Shown here: piece after piece, positions 46,122 to 55,040 of the stretch
Numbering within the stretch: position 1 is the stretch's first letter
Layout of the letters: every line of letters starts with the position of its first letter
Source of the DNA: Rhizobium ruizarguesonis
GTDB lineage: Bacteria > Pseudomonadota > Alphaproteobacteria > Rhizobiales > Rhizobiaceae
Direction: 5' to 3'
Assembly (NCBI RefSeq): GCF_012349115.1
Contig: NZ_PQIG01000133.1
Coordinates: forward strand, 124,001 to 188,000
Length of the DNA stretch: 64,000 bases
Translations under genes and position numbers: made by a program
Notes under the pieces: generated by a model
What the model saw: the letters and a program-made list of their open reading frames with translations, nothing else
Told to the model about the DNA's origin: nothing
Database searches by the model: none

Positions 46122-46835
46122 TCAGGCGGCCGAGCGGACCATCGGGTTCGTCACACGGGCGGATGCCACCAGCCTCACCGGCAGTTTGCGCATCATTTCC
46201 TCGGCAAAACAGGTGGCGTTTTCCCGGGCCTTGTCGAGATTGCTGACGCGCGTGGGATCAATCGTGTGCAGGGTGCCGCCACAGTCGAAGATGTCGCGGA
46301 AGGCGGAGCGTTCGATGATAGCCGTATCGAGTACCGGCACATGCCGCTCGCTGAGCAGCGACTTGACGACTTGCAGCGCCCGCGTCGTTACCATCGAGTT
46401 GACGCGGGTGAGCACCACCGAATGGCCGATCTTGATGCCGGCCTTTTCATCCAGATACTGCAGCAGTTCGAGCACCTGCGCGCCACCGCGCGCATCCATG
46501 GCACAGCCCTGGATCGGGATCAGCACGTGGTCGGAAAGGCCGACAGCTGTGGCAAGCAGCGGATTGCGCGCACCCGGCAGGTCGACGATGAAATAGTCGG
46601 TATTGTGCTTGTTCTCGCTGATATGCAGCGGCAGCGAGGCGGTTGTCACGAAATCGATGACCGAAAGATTGGCCACATGACCAGAGATCTCGTGCCAGCG
46701 CGAAATCCAGTGCTGCGGGTCGGCGTCGAGGATGGTGACGCGATAGCCTTTGCGGGCAAGCTCGGTCGCGAGCAGGAGAACAGCGGTCGTCTTGCCGGCG
46801 CCGCCCTTGGTATTTGCGAATGTGATGACAGGCAT
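46122..46835 (-). CDS. ParA/MinD-family ATPase (orphan)
   Basis: A 237-residue P-loop ATPase with the deviant Walker A KGGAGKTTAVLLLA starting near residue 10, switch I DADPQHWI and Walker B-like DYFIVDLPGARNPL. Members position DNA, chemoreceptors or other cargo. No parB gene or parS-like site is adjacent, so plasmid/chromosome partition is not supported; this resembles stand-alone ParA-like proteins. The ATG at 46835 follows GAGGACC. It is monocistronic. Confidence 0.88.
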   Translation of the reverse strand: MPVITFANTKGGAGKTTAVLLLATELARKGYRVTILDADPQHWISRWHEISGHVANLSVIDFVTTASLPLHISENKHNTDYFIVDLPGARNPLLATAVGLSDHVLIPIQGCAMDARGGAQVLELLQYLDEKAGIKIGHSVVLTRVNSMVTTRALQVVKSLLSERHVPVLDTAIIERSAFRDIFDCGGTLHTIDPTRVSNLDKARENATCFAEEMMRKLPVRLVASARVTNPMVRSAA

Positions 46836-47007
46836 GTTCGGTCCTCGGAAGGAAATGGTGCGAGCCGATATCGCTCTTTTACGCACCCTCGGAGCATCGT
46901 GCGGTTAATCCATCCTTTCTAATCATGGTTAACAAATTGGAAACACGCGCGGCGAAATTGCAGCCGGTATTTTTCACATCCCTAAAACTAGGGATATCGC
47001 GGCAACG

Positions 47008-47040
47008 AAAAAAGCCCGGAAAACCGAGGTTCTCCAGGCC
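47008..47040 (-). terminator. Probable terminator of the aldehyde/alcohol dehydrogenase operon
   Basis: On the minus strand GGCCTGGAGAACC pairs imperfectly with GGTTTTCCGGGC and is followed by TTTTTTC. It lies 26 nt past the alcohol dehydrogenase stop. Confidence 0.65.
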
Positions 47041-47065
47041 AGTTAGTAGGTCCGCTCTTATGTTG

Positions 47066-48217
47066 TCAGAAGCAATCCCTGAAAAGGACCTTGGTATTTT
47101 CGAGCGTCATTGCAACCGGGTTGCCGCCCGCACTCGGATCTTCGATCGCCATGGCCGACAATTCATCGATGCGGTCGGCAGCGATTCCCATCGCCGACAG
47201 CGTCTCCGGCACCCCGAGTTCGGAGCGGAGCTTCAGCACATAGTCGTAGAACCCGTCGAAACCGCCCGAGATGCCGAGATAGGCGGCGGCGCGGCCGATC
47301 TTCTCCTCGATCGCCTTGCGGTTGAAGCGCAGCACCGCCGGCATCACCACCGCATTGGTCATGCCGTGATGGGTGTTGTAGACGGCGCCGATCGGGTGCG
47401 ATAGCGCGTGGATGGCGCCGAGCCCCTTCTGGAAGGCGACCGCACCCATGGCAGCCGCCGCCATCATGTTGGCGCGGGCTTCCAGATCGGTGCCTTCCCG
47501 ATAGGCGCGCGGCAGGAATTCCTTGACGAGACGCATGCCTTCGAGCGCGATGCCGGCCGACATCGGGTGATAGAAGGGCGAGGAATAGGCCTCCAGGCAA
47601 TGAGCGAAGGCATCCATGCCGGTGCCGGCCGTGATGATCTTCGGCATGCCGACCGTCAGTTCCGGATCGGAGATGACAACGCCAGGCAGGAATTTCGGAT
47701 GGAAGATGATCTTCTTCACATGGGTTTCGGAATTGGTAATGACGCTGGCGCGCCCGACTTCCGAACCGGTGCCTGCCGTTGTCGGCACCGCGACGATCGG
47801 GGCGATGCCCTCAAGGCTCGCACGCGTCCACCAGTCGCCGATATCTTCGAAGTCCCAAACCGGCCGCGTCTGGCCGGCCATGAAGGCGACGCACTTGCCC
47901 AGATCGAGGCCGGAGCCACCACCGAACGCGACGACGCCGTCATGGCCGCCGTCCTTGAAGGCCCTGACGCCAGCTTCGAGGTTCTTCTCGTTCGGGTTCG
48001 GATCGACATCGGCGAAGATCGCCCGGCCGAGACCGGCATCTTCGAGGATATCGAGCGCAGTCTTGGTGATCGCCATCGAGGCGAGGCCGCGGTCGGTGAC
48101 GAGCAGCGGCTTCTTGATGCCGAGGCTCTTGCAGGCGTCGGCCAGTTCCGCGATGCGGCCCCGGCCGAGCTTGACCGATGTCGGATAGCTCCAGTTTGCG
48201 GTGATGTTGCTGCTCAT
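47066..48217 (-). CDS. Iron-containing (group III) alcohol dehydrogenase
   Basis: A 383-residue NAD(P)-dependent alcohol dehydrogenase. The nucleotide motif GGGSGLDLGK, the metal-binding GMDAFAHCLEAY and the AIHALSHPIGAVYNTHHGMTNAVV segment (metal His residues) are intact. It oxidises an alcohol, probably to the aldehyde used by the adjacent aldehyde dehydrogenase. Its ATG overlaps the upstream stop by 4 nt. It is the last gene of the minus operon that starts at 53807. Confidence 0.93.
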   Translation of the reverse strand: MSSNITANWSYPTSVKLGRGRIAELADACKSLGIKKPLLVTDRGLASMAITKTALDILEDAGLGRAIFADVDPNPNEKNLEAGVRAFKDGGHDGVVAFGGGSGLDLGKCVAFMAGQTRPVWDFEDIGDWWTRASLEGIAPIVAVPTTAGTGSEVGRASVITNSETHVKKIIFHPKFLPGVVISDPELTVGMPKIITAGTGMDAFAHCLEAYSSPFYHPMSAGIALEGMRLVKEFLPRAYREGTDLEARANMMAAAAMGAVAFQKGLGAIHALSHPIGAVYNTHHGMTNAVVMPAVLRFNRKAIEEKIGRAAAYLGISGGFDGFYDYVLKLRSELGVPETLSAMGIAADRIDELSAMAIEDPSAGGNPVAMTLENTKVLFRDCF

Positions 48218-49599
48218 GCTGTGACTTTCTTCAGATGGAAGGATTTCGGGCGCGTCAGATTTTGGAAGCCGATGATCGACAGCGAGCCGCCGCGGCCGGT
48301 CTCCTTGACGCCGGTCCAGCAAAGTGCCGGGTCGAGATAGTCCGCGCGGTTCATGAAAACGGTGCCGGTTTCGATCTGGCGGCCGAGCCGCCCTGCCCGC
48401 TCGACATCTTTGGTCCAGAGCGAGGCCGTCAGCCCGTACTGGCTGTCGTTCATCAAAGCGAGTGCCTCCTCATCGCTCTTCACCTTCATGATGCCGACCG
48501 CCGGACCGAAAGTCTCTTCGCGCATGAAGGCCATGGAGTGGTCGACGTCGACGAGAATCTGCGGTGCAAGATAGGCGCCGCCGTCATCCTGGGGGAAAAG
48601 CTTTGGATCGACAAGCGCTTTGGCGCCCTTGGAAACGGCATCGGCGATCTGCTCGCGCACCACCTTGGCGAAGCGCTTATGTGCCATCGGCCCGAGCGAC
48701 GTATCGGGATCGAGCGGATTGCCGAGCTTGTAATTCGACACCCAGGCAACCGACTTCTCGACGAAGGCGTCATAGAGCGATTCATGCACGTAGATGCGCT
48801 CGATGCCGCAGCAGCACTGGCCGGAATTGTAGGTCGCGCCGTCCATCAGCGTGTCGACGGCCGCCTCGAGATCGGCGTCCTCCATGACATAACCCGGATC
48901 CTTGCCGCCGAGCTCGAGGCCGAGACCGGTGAAGGTGCCGGCGGCGGCCCGCTCCATTGACCGCCCGCCTTCGACCGATCCGGTGAAGTTGACGAAATTG
49001 AAGCTGCCGGCGGCAATCAGCGCCGACGTCGTTTCATGGTCGAGAAAGACGTTCTGGAACACATCCTCGGGAACGCCGGCCTCGATGAAGGCCTGCACCA
49101 GCCGCTCACCGACCAGCAGCGTCTGCGAAGCATGTTTCAGCACCACGGTATTGCCGGCCATCAACGCCGGCGCGATCGTGTTGATCGCCGTCATATAGGG
49201 ATAATTCCACGGCGCGACGACGAAGACGACACCATGCGCCTCGCGCTCGATGCGGCGCTCGAAACGCTCGCTCTCCTCGACGACGACAGGCGCCAAAGCA
49301 TCCGCGGCGATCGAGGCGACATAGTTGGAACGCTCGTTGAAGCCCTTGTATTCGCCGCCATATTTGACCGGCCGGCCCATTTGCCAGGCAAGCTCGGGCA
49401 CGACGACGTCGGACATCTCGTTCAGCCGCGCAGCACCCTTCAGCACCAGTTGCACGCGCTCTTCGAGCGGCCGTTTCGCCCAGGCCTTCTGCGCCTTGCG
49501 GGCGCGCGCCACCACGTCCTTGGCGGCGTCGAGAGAAAGGGCTGCGCGCTCGGCATAGACCGAACCGTCAACCGGTGAAATGCATTGGATCATTGCCAT
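48214..49599 (-). CDS. NAD(P)-dependent aldehyde dehydrogenase
   Basis: A 461-residue aldehyde dehydrogenase with the cofactor segment VVAPWNYPY, catalytic Glu in LELGGKDPGYV, and catalytic Cys in the unusual triple-Cys NSGQCCCGIE. EETFGPAVGIMKV completes the family pattern. The N terminus ISPVDGSVYAERA fits betaine/gamma-glutamyl-aminoaldehyde type dehydrogenases more than metabolic semialdehyde enzymes, though this is not decisive. The ATG is preceded by AGGAACAGATC. A 232-nt gap with a repeat separates it from the synthetase gene. Confidence 0.93.
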   Translation of the reverse strand: MAMIQCISPVDGSVYAERAALSLDAAKDVVARARKAQKAWAKRPLEERVQLVLKGAARLNEMSDVVVPELAWQMGRPVKYGGEYKGFNERSNYVASIAADALAPVVVEESERFERRIEREAHGVVFVVAPWNYPYMTAINTIAPALMAGNTVVLKHASQTLLVGERLVQAFIEAGVPEDVFQNVFLDHETTSALIAAGSFNFVNFTGSVEGGRSMERAAAGTFTGLGLELGGKDPGYVMEDADLEAAVDTLMDGATYNSGQCCCGIERIYVHESLYDAFVEKSVAWVSNYKLGNPLDPDTSLGPMAHKRFAKVVREQIADAVSKGAKALVDPKLFPQDDGGAYLAPQILVDVDHSMAFMREETFGPAVGIMKVKSDEEALALMNDSQYGLTASLWTKDVERAGRLGRQIETGTVFMNRADYLDPALCWTGVKETGRGGSLSIIGFQNLTRPKSFHLKKVTA

Positions 49600-49765
49600 G
49601 ATCTGTTCCTGTCCTCGTATGCGTCAAAATTAGTGAGGGCCATAGCCACTCATCCGCGTGCCGGCACTCGGGTCGAGCCACTGGTTTCGATCCGTCCTTC
49701 GAACCCCCGCTCGCGGAGCGAAGGAGCTATGCCGCACCGTTTCCCGAATTCTCAAGCGATCCGTG

Positions 49766-49815
49766 TGGCAAGTCCCTCTCCCCGCAGCCGGGGAAAGAGT
49801 TAGGGTGAGGCAAGC
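49766..49815. repeat. Rhizobial intergenic mosaic-like fragment (related to 63468-63515)
   Basis: CCCTCTCCCCGCAGCCGGGG with AAGAGTTAGGGTGAGGC corresponds to the reverse complement of 63468-63515 (CCCTCTCCTCCCAGG..., AGAGAGTTAGGGTGAGGCG). It lies in the gap between the glutamine-synthetase-like gene and the aldehyde dehydrogenase gene, inside the minus operon. Confidence 0.65.
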
Positions 49816-49831
49816 AACCCGCAAATGCCTA

Positions 49832-51199
49832 TTAAGCTCTTTCGAAACCGCGCGCCACTTCCCAGTCGGTGATGCGGCGATCGTATTCTTCCTGCTCCCA
49901 TTCGGCAGCGCGGGTGTAATGGTCGATCACGTCGTCGCCGAAGGCTTTGCGCAGCATTGCCGATTCCGTCATTTCAGTCGTGGCCGCACGCAGCGTACGC
50001 GGGATTTCGCGGACACCCTTGCCGCCATAGGCGTCGCCGACGAAGGGGGCTTCGAGTTCGAGCTTGTTCTCGATCCCGTCGATGCCGGCGGCAAGCAGCG
50101 CGGCGAAGGCGAGATAAGGATTTAGATCGGAGCCGCCGACGCGGCACTCGATACGGATTCCCTTGGTCTCCTCACCGCAGAGCCGGTACCCAGCGGTACG
50201 GTTGTCCTTGCTCCAGATCGCCTTGGTCGGCGCAAATGTGCCGGCCATGAAGCGTTTGTAGGAGTTGATGTAGGGCGCCAGGAAATAGGTGATCTCGCTC
50301 GCATGGGCGAGAAGCCCGGCGACGTAATTGTGCATCAGCGGCGACATGCCGTATTTGCCGGTATGGTCGAAGAATAGCGGCTTTTCCTCCAGGCTCCAGA
50401 GCGACTGGTGGATATGCGAGGAACTGCCGGCAGCATTGTAGTTCCACTTGGCCAGGAAAGTGATGGCTTTGCCCTTCGACCAGGCAATCTCCTTGCAGCC
50501 GTTCTTGATGATCGCGTGCCGGTCGGCCATGGCGAGCGCATCGGCGTAGCGCACGTTGATCTCCTCCTGGCCGGCCGAAGCCTCGCCCTTGGAGTTTTCG
50601 ACCGGGATGCCGGCGCCCTGCAGCCCGGTGCGGATCGCCCGCATCACCTCTTCCTCCTTGGTGGTCTGGAAGATGTGGTAGTCCTCGTTATAGGCGCTGG
50701 CGAGCTTGAGGTTGCGGTAGCCGGAAGTCTGCGCCGCCTCATAGCTCTGGTCGAACAGGAAGAATTCGAGCTCGGAGGCCATGTAGGCCTTCATGCCCAT
50801 ATCCTCGAGCCGCTTCACCTGCTTTTTCAGGATCGCGCGCGGCGAGTGGGCGACCTCCTCATGCGTATGATGGTCGAGCACGTCGCAGAGCACCAACGCG
50901 GTGCCTTCGAGCCAGGGAATACGACGCAGCGTCGCCAGATCCGGCCTCATCGTGTAGTCGCCGTAGCCCTTCTCCCAGCTCGTCGCCTTGTAGCCGGAGA
51001 CGGTCTCCATCTCCATGTCGGTGGCGATCAGGTAGTTGCAGCTGTGCGTTTCCTTCCAGGCACTCTCGACGAAATATTCCGCCTGGAAACGCTTGCCCAT
51101 CAGCCGGCCCTGCATGTCCACCTGGCAGGCCAGAACCGTGTCGATGCGCCCTTCGGCAACATCCTTCCTGAGATCGTCGATTGTGTAGCTGCTGCTCAT
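49832..51199 (-). CDS. Glutamine synthetase-fold gamma-glutamylamide synthetase (PuuA-like)
   Basis: A 455-residue glutamine-synthetase superfamily enzyme. ASELEFFLFD is the metal/Glu site, NYNAAGSSSHIHQSLW the core beta strand, and AGYRLCGEETKGIRIECRVGGSDLNPYLAFAALLAAGIDGIENKLE the C-terminal signature. Length and the absence of the adenylylation motif set it apart from GlnA; its closest functional groups ligate glutamate to amines (putrescine, ethanolamine). Adjacent dehydrogenases and a permease support an amine-degradation role. The ATG follows AGGCGGAT. Confidence 0.88.
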   Translation of the reverse strand: MSSSYTIDDLRKDVAEGRIDTVLACQVDMQGRLMGKRFQAEYFVESAWKETHSCNYLIATDMEMETVSGYKATSWEKGYGDYTMRPDLATLRRIPWLEGTALVLCDVLDHHTHEEVAHSPRAILKKQVKRLEDMGMKAYMASELEFFLFDQSYEAAQTSGYRNLKLASAYNEDYHIFQTTKEEEVMRAIRTGLQGAGIPVENSKGEASAGQEEINVRYADALAMADRHAIIKNGCKEIAWSKGKAITFLAKWNYNAAGSSSHIHQSLWSLEEKPLFFDHTGKYGMSPLMHNYVAGLLAHASEITYFLAPYINSYKRFMAGTFAPTKAIWSKDNRTAGYRLCGEETKGIRIECRVGGSDLNPYLAFAALLAAGIDGIENKLELEAPFVGDAYGGKGVREIPRTLRAATTEMTESAMLRKAFGDDVIDHYTRAAEWEQEEYDRRITDWEVARGFERA

Positions 51200-51344
51200 G
51201 ATTGATCCGCCTGAATTGGATTGACAAAATCGGGGCAACGAAATCGCATGCGCTCGGCCGGACTTTGCGGCCCGATGCCTTTTCGTTGAACCGTGATGGG
51301 GCCGCAGGATGCGGCCCCACCATTTGAGAGGGAAGCCTCGATGC

Positions 51345-52907
51345 TTAGTTTTCGCCGCTTTCGCCGACGGCTGCTTCGGCGGCCGCGATGTCGGCCTGGC
51401 GCTTCGCCACTTCGGCGCCGATCGGCGGCCCCTTGAAGCGCCGGCTTTCGAAACCGAACCAGACGATCGCGGTGAGCACCAGGAAGCCGACGGTAACGTA
51501 AAGCGCAATACCGTTCGGCGGCTGGATGCCGAGAATGAAGATCAGGATCATAGCGATGATCGTGAGCACGGCAAAGAGCTTGAAGACGCCTTCGCCGAGG
51601 TTCCATGGACCCATCTTGTCCCACTTCGATGTGCCCCAGGCGAAGAGGCCGAGCGTGATCGGAATCGCGAAGGAGAAGAACAGGAAGATGACAGTGCACG
51701 AGACAACGATTGTATAAACCGGCGTCTCACCGATTTTCATGAAGTCGAGTGAGGTAAACCAAACGAAAAGTACCGACAGGATGGAGCCAGTCCAGATCGC
51801 CGCCACCGGCGTGCGGTATTTCGGGCTGACCTTCGACAGCGCCTTTGATGCCGGCAGACCGCCGTCACGCGAGAAGGCAAAGATCATGCGCGAGACCGAG
51901 GTGACGGTCGCAAGACCGCACAGCCACTGGCTGACCAGGATCGCAAGATAGAGAATGTCCTTGACGATCGGGTTCACCTGGCTGTCCATTGCCCAGAAGA
52001 ACACGTTCCAGCCCTGCTTTGCCGCATCGTCCATGTTCGGCAGCATCAGAACGAAGGCGCACAGCATGATGTAGCCGAAAAGAGCCGACCACAGGACGGA
52101 GGAGACCATGCCGCGCGGAACCGATTCGGCAGCCTTGACGGTCTCTTCCGATGTATGCGCCGAGGCGTCATAGCCGGTGATGGTGTAGATCGGCAGCAGC
52201 AGGCCGAGAAGGAAGACCCAGGCGCCCGAGGTGGAAGGCCAGACGTTGCCGCCGACTTCGCCGGAATAGTTGGCAAAAGTGAAAAGACGGCCGATCTCGT
52301 AGGAGGGCGCTGCGATGAGGCAGACGGCCGACAGCGCGATAGCGGTCGCGAAGATGAGATAACCCGAGAAATCGGTCAGCTTCGCGGTCAGTCCGATGCC
52401 CATGTGGTTCACGAGCGCCTGCGCGCCGGTGATGACCACGAGGAAGATGATGCGCACCGCTATCGTGTCAGTCAGTCCGAAATAGCTGGTGCCGAACGAC
52501 CCCATGAAGAAATAATAGGTGCCGACATTGATGGCGCCCAGCACTGTGACGAGACCGAGCAGGTTGAACCAGGCGGTCACCCAGCCGGTGAAACGGTTTC
52601 CGAGGATCGAGCTCCAGTGATAGAGGCCGCCGGCCGTCGGATAGGCCGAGCTGATCTGCGCCATGCCGATGGCGAAGACGAGCGAGATGAAGCAGCCGAC
52701 CGGCCAGCCGATGCCGATGGCGGCGCCGCCGGCACCCGAGGTCGCCTGCGCCAGCGAATTGATGCCGCCGGAGAGGATGCAGATAATGGAAAATGAGACG
52801 GCGAAGTTCGAGAACGAACTCATGCGTCGTTCGAGTTCCTGGGCATAACCCATGGAATGCAGGATGTGCACATCCTGCTTCTTGTCCAGTTCGGTATAAT
52901 CCGACAT
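51345..52907 (-). CDS. APC-superfamily amino acid/amine permease
   Basis: A 520-residue inner-membrane permease with about 12 helices. SNFAVSFSIICILSGGINSLAQATSGAGG is the first-helix region, GLYHWSSILGNRFTGWVTAWFNLLG and GYDASAHTSEETVKAAESVPRGM are strong APC/AAT (GabP/EAT-like) motifs. Predicted to import the operon's amine or amino-acid substrate with protons. The ATG has AGGGGGAAG. Length and the conserved ASAHTSEE block resemble choline/ethanolamine- and GABA-type permeases. Confidence 0.92.
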   Translation of the reverse strand: MSDYTELDKKQDVHILHSMGYAQELERRMSSFSNFAVSFSIICILSGGINSLAQATSGAGGAAIGIGWPVGCFISLVFAIGMAQISSAYPTAGGLYHWSSILGNRFTGWVTAWFNLLGLVTVLGAINVGTYYFFMGSFGTSYFGLTDTIAVRIIFLVVITGAQALVNHMGIGLTAKLTDFSGYLIFATAIALSAVCLIAAPSYEIGRLFTFANYSGEVGGNVWPSTSGAWVFLLGLLLPIYTITGYDASAHTSEETVKAAESVPRGMVSSVLWSALFGYIMLCAFVLMLPNMDDAAKQGWNVFFWAMDSQVNPIVKDILYLAILVSQWLCGLATVTSVSRMIFAFSRDGGLPASKALSKVSPKYRTPVAAIWTGSILSVLFVWFTSLDFMKIGETPVYTIVVSCTVIFLFFSFAIPITLGLFAWGTSKWDKMGPWNLGEGVFKLFAVLTIIAMILIFILGIQPPNGIALYVTVGFLVLTAIVWFGFESRRFKGPPIGAEVAKRQADIAAAEAAVGESGEN

Positions 52908-53027
52908 GACTTCCCCCTGTTCACGATCGGCCGCGGGATTGCGGGCCGATTCAGTGCCAATTGCCCGCGACATTTGCGCCGTGCGGACGTCCGCAGTTAA
53001 ACTGCTCCCTCGGGTCTTCTTTTTATG

Positions 53028-53807
53028 TCAGGCGTCCAGGCTTTGCTGGAGCAGCCCTTTCAGATAGTCGGCCATGACCCCTTGGCCGGTATCGTCTGCG
53101 ATGAGGTCGTTGCGGACCTCGATCATCACATTGCGCAAGCCGTTCGAAAGCCCATGCAGGATCAGCGTGTGGGTCACGCCGTCCTCGGGCCCGTAAGGCT
53201 TGTTGCGTTCCGTCCTGTAAAGCGGCGCCTCGGCCGCAGCCTCCAGCATAAGGTCGGCAAGCCGGCTGTCCTCATCATGCAATATGCCGAGTTCGACGGC
53301 GCGTTCGCGGCCATGATAGACCGGCGTGAAGCTGTGCATCGTCACGATGATGCTGTCCTGTGCCCTCGCTCGGCGATCGCGGATCAGCCCGCGAATAGCA
53401 TCGTGGAAAGGCACATAGAGCGCGTCGGTGCGCGCAAGCCGTTCTTCGGGGCTCAAATCCTTATTGCCGGGAATGGCGTAGATCTCGCTGGTCTCCGGCA
53501 TGGCGCCGGGTGAACTGGGCGGCCGGTTGCAGTCGTAGATAAGCCGGGAGAACCGCTGGTAAACGAGCGTCGCGTCGAGCGCTTCCGATATGTTGCGGGC
53601 GACCGCAAGCGCGCCCGGGTCCCAGGCAATGTGACTGGAGAGCGCTTCGCTGGGCAGGCCGAGATTGCCGAAAACGGCCGGAAGTGCATTCGAAGCGTGC
53701 TCGCAGATGAGAAGCACCGGGCTCCGGCCGTGGATACGCTCGATCCCGACGCAGTCACCGTCCGCTTCGCTGAGGATTTTCGGCCGGGCCAGCACCAAAG
53801 GCGCCAC
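53028..53807 (-). CDS. N-formylglutamate amidohydrolase family protein
   Basis: A 259-residue hydrolase of the FGase family, whose members release formate from N-formyl-glutamate or act on related acyl-amino acids. ICEHASNALP carries zinc/substrate residues, YDCNRPPSSPGAMPETS and TMHSFTPVYHG the other catalytic blocks, and NVMIEVRNDLI the C-terminal conserved Glu. There are no other hut genes here, so histidine degradation is unlikely; the native substrate may be a glutamyl derivative made by the neighbouring ligase (inference). GTG start with GGGATAAGGA upstream. Confidence 0.88.
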   Translation of the reverse strand: MAPLVLARPKILSEADGDCVGIERIHGRSPVLLICEHASNALPAVFGNLGLPSEALSSHIAWDPGALAVARNISEALDATLVYQRFSRLIYDCNRPPSSPGAMPETSEIYAIPGNKDLSPEERLARTDALYVPFHDAIRGLIRDRRARAQDSIIVTMHSFTPVYHGRERAVELGILHDEDSRLADLMLEAAAEAPLYRTERNKPYGPEDGVTHTLILHGLSNGLRNVMIEVRNDLIADDTGQGVMADYLKGLLQQSLDA

Positions 53808-53859
53808 TCCTTATCCCTTAACAAATTCCTTATGAAGAAAAGAATTCTTCAGGTTCCGG

Positions 53860-53902
53860 CCACTGTCAAGCGTCGACTGAAAATTTCTTTTCATGACAGT
53901 GG
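53860..53902. promoter_or_regulatory. Nested inverted repeats, probable operator of the RpiR regulator
   Basis: Outer arms CCACTGTCA (53860-53868) and TGACAGTGG (53894-53902) are perfectly complementary. Just inside lies TGAAAA-TTTC-TTTTCA (53878-53893), a 6-bp-arm inverted repeat. Another perfect palindrome, AAGAATTCTT, is at 53840-53849. The region is the 170-bp divergent space between the amidohydrolase and regulator genes. TTGACA at 53903-53908 could be a -35 element for the + strand. Confidence 0.65.
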
Positions 53903-53977
53903 TTGACATGGATTATGACAGCGTTGTTAACTTTCAGTGGGAAAGTGGCGCCAGACCATCCCGGGGAGCATAGTTAC

Positions 53978-54850
53978 GTGACAGTTGCGTCGAAGACGGT
54001 TTCGGACGTCATACACTCGCATTTGGGGGTGTTGACGCGCGCCGAGAAGCAGTTGGCCGAAAGCCTTCTCGACAATTATCCGGTTTCCGGCCTCGGCAGC
54101 ATCACCACCATTGCCGAGAATGCCGGCGTCTCGACGCCGACCGTCGTGCGCATGGTGCAGAAGCTCGGCTTCAAAGGCTATCCGGACTTTCAGGCGCATT
54201 TGCACCTGGAGGTCGAGGCGACGATTTCCAACCCCATCGCCAAACACGACCGCTGGGCGCAGAACGCCCCGGGCACCCATATTCTCAACCGTTTCGCCGA
54301 TGCGATCATGGGTAATCTGCGCCAGACGCTGACCGATCTCGACACCGCGACTTTCGATAGCGTTGCCGCGCTGCTCTCCGACCGCAAGCGCGGCCTTTAT
54401 TTCGTCGGCGGCCGCATCACCGGCGCGCTTGCCGAGTATTTCTTCACCCATATGCAGGTCATCCGGCCGGCAACGACGCTGCTATCGTCGAATTCCAGCA
54501 GTTGGCCGCAATATGTCCTCAACATGAATGCCGGCGACATCCTGATCATCTTCGACATCCGCCGCTACGAGCAGGAGATGGTGAGCCTCGCCACCGCCGC
54601 CCGCAAGCGCGGCGCCGAAATCGTCGTCTTCACCGACCAGTGGGGATCGCCCGCTGCCAAGCTCGCCAGGTATGCTTTTCGCGTCCGGATCGAGGCGCCG
54701 TCGGCCTGGGATTCTTCCGTCGTCACCCTTTTCATCGTCGAAGCGCTGATCGAGGCCGTTCAGAATTCGACCTGGGACGAGACGAAGGAGCGCATGAAGA
54801 CACTGGAAGGCCTGTTCGAGCAGACCAGGCTTTTCCGCAAACCGGGTTAG
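53978..54850 (+). CDS. RpiR/MurR-family transcriptional regulator
   Basis: A 290-residue regulator: an N-terminal HTH_6 domain (AEKQLAESLLDNYPVSGLGSITTIAENAGVSTPTVVRMVQKLGFKGYPDFQ) and a C-terminal SIS domain (about 130-260; GLYFVGGRITGALAEYF and DIRRYEQEMVSLATAARKRGAEIVVFTDQWGSPAAKLA). SIS domains usually sense phosphosugars, but relatives near amine catabolism exist. The GTG start at 53978 has GGGGAG about 9 nt upstream; a longer TTG reading adds non-family residues. It is divergent from the catabolic operon and ahead of the ABC genes, and likely controls both. Confidence 0.9.
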   Translation: MTVASKTVSDVIHSHLGVLTRAEKQLAESLLDNYPVSGLGSITTIAENAGVSTPTVVRMVQKLGFKGYPDFQAHLHLEVEATISNPIAKHDRWAQNAPGTHILNRFADAIMGNLRQTLTDLDTATFDSVAALLSDRKRGLYFVGGRITGALAEYFFTHMQVIRPATTLLSSNSSSWPQYVLNMNAGDILIIFDIRRYEQEMVSLATAARKRGAEIVVFTDQWGSPAAKLARYAFRVRIEAPSAWDSSVVTLFIVEALIEAVQNSTWDETKERMKTLEGLFEQTRLFRKPG

Positions 54851-55040
54851 GAGGACAAGACTAAAACAGAAGAAAAACAATGACGGATTTTGGGGAAGGC
54901 AGACGCCGTTGTCGCAAACAAAACATTTGCCACAACCTCTGCTATTCACAGCAGAATTAACGTCATCCTACTGTCACACAAGCTTCATGTAATCTCATTA
55001 ACAGCATCGCCAGACACTGAAAACCCGAAGGAGAACAACA

